NCBI GenBank assembly: GCA_025462785.1
Contig: JAOAPG010000279.1
Span: forward strand, 1 to 8,183
Origin: Acidobacteriaceae bacterium
GTDB lineage: Bacteria > Acidobacteriota > Terriglobia > Terriglobales > Acidobacteriaceae
Reading direction: 5' to 3'
DNA length: 8,183 nucleotides
This document shows, piece by piece, positions 1 through 6,090 of this stretch (position 1 is its first letter; every line of letters starts with the position of its first letter). The notes below the pieces were generated by a model. It was not told the origin of the DNA and made no database searches. It was given only the letters and a program-made list of their open reading frames with translations. A program made the translations under genes and the position numbers.

Positions 1-211
1 TTTCCGCGTAAATCGCGCCTGACAGATGATTGTGAAGGTCACCACCCTTGGGCATGTCTCGCAAAAAAGCAAGCAATACCGGAGGCTGGTGTCGCACCGA
101 ATCCATATATCGACTAGTTCGTTGTTCCGCGCTGTTATTTGCTTGCGCTGACGAGAATTGCGTACTCAAACTCAGTCCGAGGCAAAGCAGCGTAAGGAAT
201 ACGGGGCGCAT
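1..211 (-). CDS. Secreted adenosine deaminase family protein (5' part only)
   Basis: The first 70 codons of a gene that continues past the left edge; I translated it by hand. The start ATG (211-209) follows a GGAGGA ribosome site at 220-215. Residues 1-24 form a signal peptide (Arg2, hydrophobic core, then Ser-Ala-Gln-Ala before a probable cleavage). Residues 53-70 read MPKGGDLHNHLSGAIYAE, the N-terminal hallmark of adenosine/AMP deaminases of the metallo-dependent hydrolase superfamily; His60 and His62 form the HxH pair that binds the catalytic zinc. By family knowledge it deaminates adenosine (possibly adenine derivatives) to inosine, here outside the cytoplasm. It lies 79 bases downstream of the PfkB kinase gene on the same strand, so co-transcription is possible. 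The remaining active-site residues are outside the window, so exact substrate and intactness cannot be judged. Confidence 0.85.
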   Translation of the reverse strand, partial: MRPVFLTLLCLGLSLSTQFSSAQANNSAEQRTSRYMDSVRHQPPVLLAFLRDMPKGGDLHNHLSGAIYAE

Positions 212-290
212 AGATCCTCCGTGTCATATTGTTGGAATCGGGCATTGTACCCGGTTCCGGGGAGTCAGCAGGGCGTGTATTGCGGGAAAC

Positions 291-1241
291 TTATTTTTGC
301 GCCAGTGCTACATCGTGTTTGCGCAAGAAATCTTGTCGGTGTTCGTTTTCTCGGAAGGCCTCAGTTCCTCCAGCCCGAGTGGCTGAGAGCGCGCCCGCGC
401 GATTTCCTGCGTTTAGACAGGTCGTAAGATCTGCACCTCTCACGAATTCGTGCAAGAATCCGGCATCAAAACTGTCTCCCGCTCCCACGGCATCCACCGC
501 ATTGACTTTAAACGCTGGACTGAAGAACCGTTCTTTTCCGCATTGCGCCATGGCCCCTTCCTGGCCGAGTTTCACGACAACAATAGGAACAGTCTCGGCA
601 AGGGTTTTGATGGCGACTTCCAAATCGTCCGTTCCTGCGATCCGCCGCGCTTCGCGTGCGTTAGGGAAGAAGACGTCCAGATGGGGCAGCACTTCACGGA
701 GACCACCATCCCACTGGTCTGCGGGATCATCATTGGTGTCGAGAGAAGTTGTGAGACCCTTGTCTTTGAGGCGCTCAAATATTCCCGCAACGTGTGGCTG
801 AAGGGCGGTTTGTAAATAAAAAGAACAGAGATGAAAGTGGTGCGAATCTGCCAGATAGTCGAAGTCAAGGTCCGTCAATGTCAGTTCAGCAATCGTGCCA
901 GGATAAGTGAGTATGTTGCGCCAGCCTTCTCGTTGCAAAATGATGCTTAGGCCACTCTTGATTGGGCTGGACACCTGTCGCACATAAGAGACGTCGACCC
1001 CGATTTCCGAGAGGCGTTCCAGCGCCAGCCGTCCCAGCTGATCGTCCCCGATACGCGACTGGTATCCTACTCGGCTTCCTAGTGCGGCGAGATTATGTGC
1101 AACAATTGCGGACGAACCGCCAAGCGTGAGCATCATGCGATCGGCCAGCAACTCTCGTTCCGGCGGAAGTTCGGCTGGCAGTCCATAAAGGATAAGATCC
1201 ATGTTCAACTCGCCAGCGATAGTCACATTAAAACGTGGCAT
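291..1241 (-). CDS. PfkB-family carbohydrate/nucleoside kinase
   Basis: A 316-residue cytoplasmic kinase of the ribokinase (PfkB) fold, full length for the family. The sequence shows the N-terminal substrate-binding Gly-Gly at 41-42 with Asn50, the conserved RIGDDQLG stretch at 63-70, DTN at 168-170, and the C-terminal PfkB signature DAVGAGDSFDAGF at 250-262. Asp256 is the expected catalytic base and GAG (253-255) forms the anion hole. The family transfers the ATP gamma-phosphate to a hydroxymethyl group of a sugar or nucleoside; the substrate cannot be read from sequence. The following secreted adenosine deaminase makes a purine nucleoside or ribose substrate tempting, but this is inference. 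The chosen ATG has a weak GGGA seven bases upstream; an ATG at 1248 is out of frame. Confidence 0.92.
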   Translation of the reverse strand: MPRFNVTIAGELNMDLILYGLPAELPPERELLADRMMLTLGGSSAIVAHNLAALGSRVGYQSRIGDDQLGRLALERLSEIGVDVSYVRQVSSPIKSGLSIILQREGWRNILTYPGTIAELTLTDLDFDYLADSHHFHLCSFYLQTALQPHVAGIFERLKDKGLTTSLDTNDDPADQWDGGLREVLPHLDVFFPNAREARRIAGTDDLEVAIKTLAETVPIVVVKLGQEGAMAQCGKERFFSPAFKVNAVDAVGAGDSFDAGFLHEFVRGADLTTCLNAGNRAGALSATRAGGTEAFRENEHRQDFLRKHDVALAQK

Positions 1242-1330
1242 TCGGCATCCCGTCTACAGTATTGTGTTTATAAATAGTAGGAAACAGTCTATTGAAACGA
1301 TTTATCTTCGATTGAGTAAAAGAGCGTACA

Positions 1331-1358
1331 GGAACTCTGCGGGGGAACACAAGTATAA
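1331..1358 (+). promoter_or_regulatory. Candidate ECF-sigma promoter for the exported protein gene
   Basis: GGAACTC at 1331-1337 (-35 like), 15-base spacer, then GTATAA at 1353-1358 (-10 like). The RpoE/AlgU-type consensus is GGAACTT-N15/16-GTCTAA, so this differs at one -35 base and one -10 base. It points towards the exported protein gene whose ATG is at 1462, giving a leader of about 100 bases. It shares the exact GGAACTC element with the site before the sigma gene. TATAAC at 1354 could also act as a plain sigma70 -10. Not verified experimentally. Confidence 0.4.
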
Positions 1359-1461
1359 CTTTCCTTCTGCGAAGATGGCGACCCTTGAAGCATAGTTGGC
1401 GAAAACCGCCATCATTAGTATCCTGAAACTACCGACAATAGTATGTTTCGCGAGCCCAACT

Positions 1462-2175
1462 ATGAACTTGAACCGATCCCAGGTTGTACTCTGTTTCGCC
1501 CTTCTACCGCTTTTGTTCGCGGCCGCTCTTGCGCAGGTTAATCCGAGTCAGCCTTCGGCGCCGGTATCGTATTCGTCGGCCAACCAGTTGAATCAATTGT
1601 TATCGCAGCTGGAGCAGACATCGCAGTCAACACAGCTCGATCTGGCCAAGATGCGGATCGAGAGATGGAAGACAGATTCAAATACGAAACGGCAGACCCA
1701 GGCGAATGTCGAATCGATCCAGCGCAACTTACAGACGGCGTTGCCGGACGTCATCGGGCAGTTGCGCAATTCGCCAGAAAATTTGGCACTTAGTTTCAAA
1801 CTCTATCGCAATCTCGATGCGCTGTATGACGTATTTGGTTCCGTTGTCGAATCGGCCGGAGCATTCGGAAGCAAAGACGATTTTCAATCGCTTAGCAATG
1901 ATTTCGACAACGTCGAGCGAACCCGTAGATCTTTCGCTGATCGCGTCGAAACTCTCGCTAGCGCGAAAGAAGGAGAGCTCGGGCAGCTTCGTACAGAGGT
2001 TCATAACATGCAAGCCGCTGCCAATGCAGCTCCTCCGAAGAAAGTAGTCGTCGACGACACGGAGCCTGCGAAGAAAACGACGCCAAAGAAGAAGGCGGCA
2101 GCCAAGAAGCCGAGCACAACGACGACGAACGGGACGCCGGCACCGGCAAATTCAAATACCACCACGAAGCCCTAG
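1462..2175 (+). CDS. Exported helical protein with Lys/Thr/Pro-rich tail, unknown function
   Basis: I do not recognise this family. From the ATG at 1462 it is 237 residues. Residues 1-24 form a clear signal peptide (Arg5, hydrophobic stretch 8-23, Ala-Leu-Ala before Gln25), so the mature protein is probably periplasmic or surface-exposed. This is why I reject the in-frame TTG at 1396, which would put 22 residues before the signal. Residues 38-185 are polar and rich in Gln, Leu, Glu and Arg with heptad-like spacing, suggesting a helical bundle or coiled coil; no cysteine remains after cleavage. Residues 191-237 are low complexity with PKKK/AAAKK clusters, then Thr/Asn/Pro runs, as in tails that contact anionic polymers such as cell wall or DNA. 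A possible ECF promoter precedes it and the ECF sigma operon follows, so a role in envelope stress is conceivable but unproven. Confidence 0.75.
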   Translation: MNLNRSQVVLCFALLPLLFAAALAQVNPSQPSAPVSYSSANQLNQLLSQLEQTSQSTQLDLAKMRIERWKTDSNTKRQTQANVESIQRNLQTALPDVIGQLRNSPENLALSFKLYRNLDALYDVFGSVVESAGAFGSKDDFQSLSNDFDNVERTRRSFADRVETLASAKEGELGQLRTEVHNMQAAANAAPPKKVVVDDTEPAKKTTPKKKAAAKKPSTTTTNGTPAPANSNTTTKP

Positions 2176-2207
2176 TTATGGGTCAGCAGGAGGGATTTCG
2201 CTTAATT

Positions 2208-2232
2208 GGCACTCGCTCGAGTTGCCTTTGTC
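2208..2232 (+). terminator. Possible weak terminator after the exported protein gene
   Basis: A hairpin can form from GGCACTC (2208-2214) and GAGTTGCC (2219-2226), with a four-base loop GCTC and one bulged T. It is followed by TTTGTC rather than a true T-run. It lies 33 bases after the stop codon and before the sigma-gene promoter, the expected place for a terminator, but the weak tail keeps confidence low. Confidence 0.3.
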
Positions 2233-2275
2233 GATTCCCGGCTCCTAAGTCTCTGAAAACAATCCGTTCTATCCG

Positions 2276-2304
2276 GGAACTCTAGACGAGCCTCCGGAGT
2301 CTAT
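2276..2304 (+). promoter_or_regulatory. Candidate autoregulatory ECF promoter of the sigma operon
   Basis: GGAACTC at 2276-2282, a 16-base spacer, then GTCTAT at 2299-2304. This matches the RpoE/AlgU-type consensus GGAACTT-N15/16-GTCTAA except for the last -35 base and the last -10 base. It points at the sigma gene (ATG 2412), implying a leader of about 100 bases. ECF sigma operons of this type usually transcribe themselves, so the position supports the call. The -10 end overlaps an 8-base palindrome CTCCGGAG (2292-2299). Confidence 0.5.
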
Positions 2305-2411
2305 GGAGTTGTGACCCGGCTTGCCAATCCGCTTTTGGTCCAAGCTGAAGTCAGTCGCTATTTTTGGGCTACATTCCTTACCAGAAAAGAACCTATAATG
2401 GAGGTTGCGCC

Positions 2412-3155
2412 ATGACAACTATGGCGGGAGCGACCAGTTTGGGTGATCTAACTAGCGGATTAGGAATTCGGGCCCAGGAAGCAAGCATCGTAACCGAACT
2501 GAAGGCGGGATCTGAGGAAGCTTACGCCTGGCTCATCGGTGAGTTTCATCAGCCGATCTACAGCCTCATCTATCGCATGGTCAGCGACCCTGCGGATGCT
2601 GCCGATACTACTCAGGAGGTGTTCCTGAAGGTGTTTCGCGGGATGAAGCATTTCCACGGCGAATCCAGTCTGAAGACTTGGATTTACCGCATCGCTGTTC
2701 ACGAGGCATCGAATCGGCGCCGCTGGTGGTTCCGTCACAAGTCGCAAGAGACTTCGATGGAAAGTAATGAGTGTGCATTCGAAGCCGTCCCCGCGATCGA
2801 GTTGTTGTTGATCGACAGGCGAGAATCGCCTTTCGACAGCGTGGCGCATGAAGAAGTGCGGGCGCGGGTCGAAGAGGAATTGCGCAAGGTGTCTGAGCCT
2901 TATCGCACTACGGTTATCTTGCGGGACATTGAAGAGATGTCGTACGAAGAGATAGCAGAAATTACGCAAGTGTCTTTAGGAACGGTCAAATCGCGGTTGA
3001 CGCGCGGCAGAGAAGCGCTGAAGCAGCGTCTCGTAAGTTACATAAGAGAGGTAGGTCCAGAACTTGGATTAATGCCTCCGCAGGAACACCGCTCCAGAGG
3101 GGCTGTACGTCCCCGGGTTTCTTCGAACGGCAGGCAGATTGAGGTGACGCCATGA
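2412..3155 (+). CDS. ECF-family RNA polymerase sigma factor (RpoE-like)
   Basis: A 247-residue sigma-70 family member with only regions 2 and 4, as in extracytoplasmic-function sigmas. Region 2 spans about 38-108, with the DPADAADTTQEVFLKVFRG core-binding segment at 59-77 and the -10 reading KTWIYRIAVHEASNRRR at 88-104. A linker (109-144) is longer than usual. Region 4 spans about 147-208, with the helix-turn-helix SYEEIAEITQVSLGTVKSRL at 177-196. It directs polymerase to stress promoters when released by its anti-sigma. The ATG at 2412 is chosen because GGAGG (2400-2404) lies seven bases upstream; the in-frame TTG at 2364 has no such site. Residues 213-247 are an extra basic tail. The stop overlaps the anti-sigma start (ATGA), indicating coupled translation. 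Confidence 0.93.
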   Translation: MTTMAGATSLGDLTSGLGIRAQEASIVTELKAGSEEAYAWLIGEFHQPIYSLIYRMVSDPADAADTTQEVFLKVFRGMKHFHGESSLKTWIYRIAVHEASNRRRWWFRHKSQETSMESNECAFEAVPAIELLLIDRRESPFDSVAHEEVRARVEEELRKVSEPYRTTVILRDIEEMSYEEIAEITQVSLGTVKSRLTRGREALKQRLVSYIREVGPELGLMPPQEHRSRGAVRPRVSSNGRQIEVTP

Positions 3156-3817
3156 AGTGCGCCCAGGCCCTATCGTTGTTGTCGGCTTATTTGGATGGTG
3201 CAGTTCCGGGCACGCAAATGCGTGCTATCAATGAGCATCTTGAAAGCTGTTCTGGATGCGAGCAGCAATTTTCTGGTCTAGTCCAAACTCAACAATTGCT
3301 CGCAAAGGTGGGTCGCAGGAAAGCTCCTGCCGATTTGTCTTTAAAACTTCGGCTGGCCATCTCACGCGAGGCCGCGCGATCTCCGCGGACATATCTCGAG
3401 GTGCTGTCGTTGCGATTACAGCACGCACTTGAAGTGTTCATGGTTCCTGCCATGGTCGGCTTGGTGGCAACCGTCGCATTGTTCGCTATTTTCATGGGAT
3501 TCTCTTCGCTTCCGTTGCAGGCTGGCAATCCGGATGTTCCGTTGATGCTCTACACCGCTCCGCAAATTCAGGAGTCGGCATTTGGAATGTCGTTCGGCTC
3601 GATCAAACAAGATTCACTCGTGATCGAGGCTTATGTTGATTCTCGCGGGCGTATTCAGGATTACCGAGTGTTGTCCAATCCGGAAGAACAGAATGACGTT
3701 CCTTCGGAAGTGAAAAACATGTTGATCTTCACAACGTTTCGTCCCGCAATGTCGATGGGAGTACCCACATCCGGCAAAGCTGTAATGTCGTTCTCGAAGG
3801 TAAGTGTTAAGGGCTAG
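3152..3817 (+). CDS. Zinc-finger (ZAS/HC2) membrane anti-sigma factor with TonB-C-like outer domain
   Basis: 221 residues. The cytoplasmic N-terminus carries the zinc-binding anti-sigma motif: Cys3, His29, Cys33 and Cys36 (H-x3-C-x2-C), with the usual SAYLDG stretch at 11-16. A single membrane helix lies at about 98-117. The outer part (about 125-221) contains VIEAYVDSRGRIQDYRVLS at 157-175 and FRPAMSMGVP at 196-205, resembling the beta-alpha-beta TonB C-terminal fold (new strand, 'VD..G.I', then 'F.PA...G.P'). By family knowledge it holds the preceding sigma inactive at the membrane; the outer domain would be the sensor, which is inference. GAGGTGA at 3141-3147 is its ribosome site and its ATG overlaps the sigma stop. 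Its TAG shares CTAG with the stop of the convergent small gene. Confidence 0.88.
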   Translation: MKCAQALSLLSAYLDGAVPGTQMRAINEHLESCSGCEQQFSGLVQTQQLLAKVGRRKAPADLSLKLRLAISREAARSPRTYLEVLSLRLQHALEVFMVPAMVGLVATVALFAIFMGFSSLPLQAGNPDVPLMLYTAPQIQESAFGMSFGSIKQDSLVIEAYVDSRGRIQDYRVLSNPEEQNDVPSEVKNMLIFTTFRPAMSMGVPTSGKAVMSFSKVSVKG

Positions 3818-4137
3818 GTCTGGGCTTCATCCAAACAAGGTTTGCCCGCCGACCGGGTTGTTTCCAATAGCCTTAGCTCCGCAAGGAAGTTTGCGGAATA
3901 AGCCAACGCTCCTAATTCCTTCGCGTGTTCGGATGCTGGTTCCTTGCGCAGGGCCAAAGCGCGCTCTACAATCGCTCTTTCCGCTTCGGCAATGCGCCCT
4001 ATGATCATCGATGTGTCCATCTCTAAAATGGCTGTCTGATACAGAGACTTCCAAGCCGGCAAACCGCCATTTTCTCGCACGACCGCGGCATTCTGTCCGT
4101 CATTACCGATATTAGGAGTGTTCACTGAGTCGGCCAT
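3814..4137 (-). CDS. Small protein of unknown function, last gene of the signalling cluster
   Basis: A 107-residue soluble protein that I cannot assign to a named family. Residues about 30-95 look all-helical and charged, with segments such as ILEMDTSMIIGRIAEAERAI at 37-56, followed by ALALR and a Leu/Glu-rich helix. There is no signal peptide or membrane segment, and one Cys (Cys101). Small proteins with this 'E.D...I..RI..AE.AI..RA..L' pattern are familiar to me from Acidobacteria next to regulatory genes, but no function is known to me. The start overlaps the end of the REC gene by 16 bases with a strong ribosome site inside that gene, so the two are translationally coupled and this may be a partner of the receiver. 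Its stop overlaps the stop of the convergent anti-sigma gene. Confidence 0.75.
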   Translation of the reverse strand: MADSVNTPNIGNDGQNAAVVRENGGLPAWKSLYQTAILEMDTSMIIGRIAEAERAIVERALALRKEPASEHAKELGALAYSANFLAELRLLETTRSAGKPCLDEAQT

Positions 4138-4502
4138 TGGGAAGTCACCTCCTCGATCGCTTTTACCAGCGCACCTATGCCTCCAACATCTTTGGACAAA
4201 ACTGACCGGACACCCACATCCTTAGCTAACTTTCGCAGAGGGTCCGTGGCATACATGGTGAACAAAAACAAAGTGCTTTGCGGCGCAATTTCCTTGATTT
4301 CGCGCGCCGCTTCGAGCCCATTCATAATCGGCATTGCATAGTCTAAGAGGACCAGGTCAGGCACACTTTTCCGTACTGCTTCGATCGCGGCCTGACCGTC
4401 TTGCGCTTCCGCACAAACCTCCCAGTCTGGGTTGAGTTCCAGACAAGTCCTCAATGCGCGACGGACATGCTCACTATCGTCGGCGATTAGGATTCTGAGC
4501 AA
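4122..4502 (-). CDS. Stand-alone response regulator receiver (REC) protein
   Basis: 126 residues, a single receiver domain with no output domain. Acidic pocket Asp8-Asp9, phospho-acceptor Asp54 in LVLLDYAMPIMNG (50-62), Thr82 and Lys104 are all present, so it should be phosphorylatable. Its sequence is of the NarL/FixJ receiver type, yet the usual LuxR helix-turn-helix is missing: the gene stops right after helix 5. The start is a TTG at 4502 with AGG six bases upstream; no in-frame ATG lies nearby. It is on the same strand downstream of the HisKA_3 kinase gene, with the metallothionein gene between them, and that kinase is the obvious phospho-donor (inference). Without a DNA-binding domain it must act by protein contact, perhaps with the coupled small protein or the KaiC-like ATPase. 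Confidence 0.9.
   Translation of the reverse strand: MLRILIADDSEHVRRALRTCLELNPDWEVCAEAQDGQAAIEAVRKSVPDLVLLDYAMPIMNGLEAAREIKEIAPQSTLFLFTMYATDPLRKLAKDVGVRSVLSKDVGGIGALVKAIEEVTSQWPTQ
4145..4155 (-). promoter_or_regulatory. Strong ribosome binding site inside the REC gene
   Basis: Reading on the minus strand, CGAGGAGGTGA ends seven bases before the ATG (4137) of the 107-residue protein. It sits within the last codons of the receiver gene. It fixes the start of the small gene and shows the overlap is real rather than a misread start. Confidence 0.75.
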
Positions 4503-4607
4503 AATATGCCTGTTGTATAAAACAAAATCTTACAGTTGTGGGGTGTAACAAGCTATACAGCTAATTCCTGAGTCGCTGAAGTCCTGTTAAGTATTACTTT
4601 GGTTTGT
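4503..4607 (-). other. Intergenic spacer between metallothionein and REC genes
   Basis: 105 bases, AT-rich. It holds a short inverted repeat AGCT-ATAC-AGCT (4551-4562) and a smaller one, TTGT-ATAAA-ACAA, just before the REC start. The minus strand offers only a poor promoter (CCCACA, 17 bases, TATACA). No convincing terminator with a T-run was seen, so read-through from the upstream genes remains possible. Confidence 0.35.
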
Positions 4608-4760
4608 CTAACGGGAACAGGCGGGATGGCCGCAGCCGCACGCAATCTCGGCCTCTTCATCACCTGCGTCTTCGCAGAATTGGCTGCAATATTTTTCACC
4701 ACTGGGCGGGACGCACACGCAAGGAATGTGGGCGCATTTCTTTTTGTTGTCTGCTGTCAT
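4608..4760 (-). CDS. Bacterial metallothionein (SmtA/BmtA-type, family 14)
   Basis: A 50-residue cysteine-rich protein: Cys at 9, 14, 16, 25, 29, 41, 43 and 48, plus His11 and His45. The order CAHIPCVC, YCSQFC and CGCGHPAC follows the prokaryotic metallothionein pattern, which in cyanobacterial SmtA reads CACEPCLC, YYCSEAC, GCGHTGC. By family knowledge it binds Zn(II), Cd(II) or Cu(I) through thiolates in the cytoplasm. Compared with SmtA, the second Cys is His (His11), and the final Cys is absent (ends Ser-Arg). The ATG at 4760 is chosen over an upstream in-frame start at 4820 because GAGGAG lies six to seven bases upstream of it and similarity begins there. It sits between the kinase and REC genes. 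No clear metal-regulator operator was seen upstream. Confidence 0.88.
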   Translation of the reverse strand: MTADNKKKCAHIPCVCVPPSGEKYCSQFCEDAGDEEAEIACGCGHPACSR

Positions 4761-4887
4761 AGGAATCTCCTCTGATCGGCATGGTGCGTCAATAAATTTG
4801 CAGATTGTGTAAACGCTCAAAAGCTTAGTTGCGAGAAGGGAGCCTAGGGTTAGCTCGGGGGCACGCGATCGGTTGTATTGCCGCAGA

Positions 4888-6090
4888 TCATAACGTGACT
4901 TGCGCGGATTCTTTGCTCATTGGGACACTACCGCTGGTGGCAGACTCAATCGGCACCATTACCTTCACGATCGTTCCCCTACTACTGGAATTCAATTCAA
5001 GATCCCCATTCAGTTCGTTAATTCGCTCTTTCATCCCAGCCAGTCCCACGCCGCCATCCGATTCCATACCTTGTAGGCGGGCCAAAAGGTCGGGAGGTAT
5101 GCCGTCGCCATCATCCGCAACCTCGAGTATGGCCGATTCCTCTTTCGCGAAGAAGCGAATGTGCACACGATCCGCATTGGCGTGGCGAAGCACGTTCGTC
5201 AGACTCTCCTGCAATACTCGAAACAACACTCGCTCAACAGTGTCCGGGAGCCGAAAGTCGTGTGTCGGCAGCTCAAGGTCCGCTTTGATGCCACTTCTCT
5301 CGGCAACTCCGCTAACGTACCAGCGGGCGGCGGAGATAAAACCAGAATGGTCGAGCGTCGGAGGATGCAGGAGATACGACATGGTGCGAATTTCTTGAAG
5401 CGCTTGATCGGTTAAGCTGATGATCTCCGCTAGGCTGTGCTTTGCAGACGGCTCTTCTCCAAGTTTCTGCTGGAAAACTGCCAAACTGATCTTCAATGCC
5501 GTGAGGACCTGGCCCGTACTGTCGTGCAAATCACGTGCAATTCGCCTGCGCTCCTCGTCCTGTAACCTAAGCAGGCGTTGCGAGAGATTTCTCAAGGTTG
5601 CGGTCCGATGCGCAACTGTGGTCTCAAGCGCCGCATAGGCCTTCCCCAGGTCTTCCAGCATGATCTTGCGTTCTGCCAGGTAATCGCGCATCTGATATTG
5701 TTTGGTTCGCGCGCGAAGGGCGGTTCGCACTGCACTGGTCAAGGTGACAGACCGAAGCGGGCGCTCCAGCAACGTAACATTTCCGAGAGGTTCTCTCATC
5801 CTTACCAATCGTGCGCTTGAGTCGGTGCTAGCTCCGCCTCCGGTGAGGACGATTGTGGGAATGTCAGACCATGCAGGTTGGTCCTGCAATATCGTCGAAA
5901 GATGCTGAACGGTGGAGGGATCAAGCGCTTCTTCCGCTATCAGCAGCACGGAAGCAGATTCCAATACCGACTGCGGTACTTCTCTGAGCTGAGTATAAGG
6001 TCGCCGCTTTACGTCCAACGAGGCTAAGAACTCGCAAATTAACTGCGCGTCTCGGCCTACAGGAGCCACCACGACTAGAGAATGCATCAT
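4888..6090 (-). CDS. Sensor histidine kinase, HisKA_3 (NarX/UhpB/DesK type) with N-terminal pseudo-receiver
   Basis: 400 residues, no membrane segment, so a cytoplasmic kinase. Residues 1-125 look like a receiver fold lacking its chemistry: no acidic pair in PVGRD (10-14), Glu53-Glu54 where the phospho-Asp should be, Thr83 kept, and Arg110 in place of Lys (LLERPL). A coiled-coil linker follows (130-175). The dimerisation/phosphotransfer domain has DEERRRIARDLHDSTGQ (178-194) with phospho-acceptor His189. The ATPase domain shows the N box QESLTNVLRHA (294-304, Asn299), G1 DDGDGI (326-331) and G2 GGVGLAGM (346-353). By family it autophosphorylates and feeds a NarL-type receiver, plausibly the stand-alone REC downstream. 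The gene starts directly at the base after the KaiC-like stop, so they form one operon and the KaiC-like ATPase is a likely input partner. Confidence 0.93.
   Translation of the reverse strand: MMHSLVVVAPVGRDAQLICEFLASLDVKRRPYTQLREVPQSVLESASVLLIAEEALDPSTVQHLSTILQDQPAWSDIPTIVLTGGGASTDSSARLVRMREPLGNVTLLERPLRSVTLTSAVRTALRARTKQYQMRDYLAERKIMLEDLGKAYAALETTVAHRTATLRNLSQRLLRLQDEERRRIARDLHDSTGQVLTALKISLAVFQQKLGEEPSAKHSLAEIISLTDQALQEIRTMSYLLHPPTLDHSGFISAARWYVSGVAERSGIKADLELPTHDFRLPDTVERVLFRVLQESLTNVLRHANADRVHIRFFAKEESAILEVADDGDGIPPDLLARLQGMESDGGVGLAGMKERINELNGDLELNSSSRGTIVKVMVPIESATSGSVPMSKESAQVTL

Noticed and set aside
250..261. CCCGG-TT-CCGGG inverted repeat between the PfkB and deaminase genes
   Set aside because: Considered as a terminator, but it has no T-run on either side and a very short stem.
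229..801. Long plus-strand open frame opposite the PfkB kinase gene
   Set aside because: Shadow frame: no recognisable domain, and the minus strand encodes complete PfkB signatures.
1396..1461. TTG start extending the exported protein by 22 residues
   Set aside because: It would place residues before a clean signal peptide, and no ribosome site precedes it; the ATG at 1462 fits better.
2394..2399. Perfect TATAAT before the sigma gene
   Set aside because: Transcription would start within the ribosome site only a few bases before ATG, and there is no -35 at the right distance; likely coincidence.
2364..2411. TTG start extending the sigma factor by 16 residues
   Set aside because: GGAGG at 2400-2404 is correctly spaced for the ATG at 2412 only.
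2460..2969. Minus-strand open frame opposite the sigma gene
   Set aside because: Shadow of the sigma reading frame without domain features.
4761..4820. Longer metallothionein start (20 extra residues)
   Set aside because: The family resemblance and the GAGGAG ribosome site begin at the ATG at 4760.
4829..5398. Plus-strand open frame opposite the histidine kinase
   Set aside because: Ser/Arg-rich shadow; the kinase motifs lie on the other strand.
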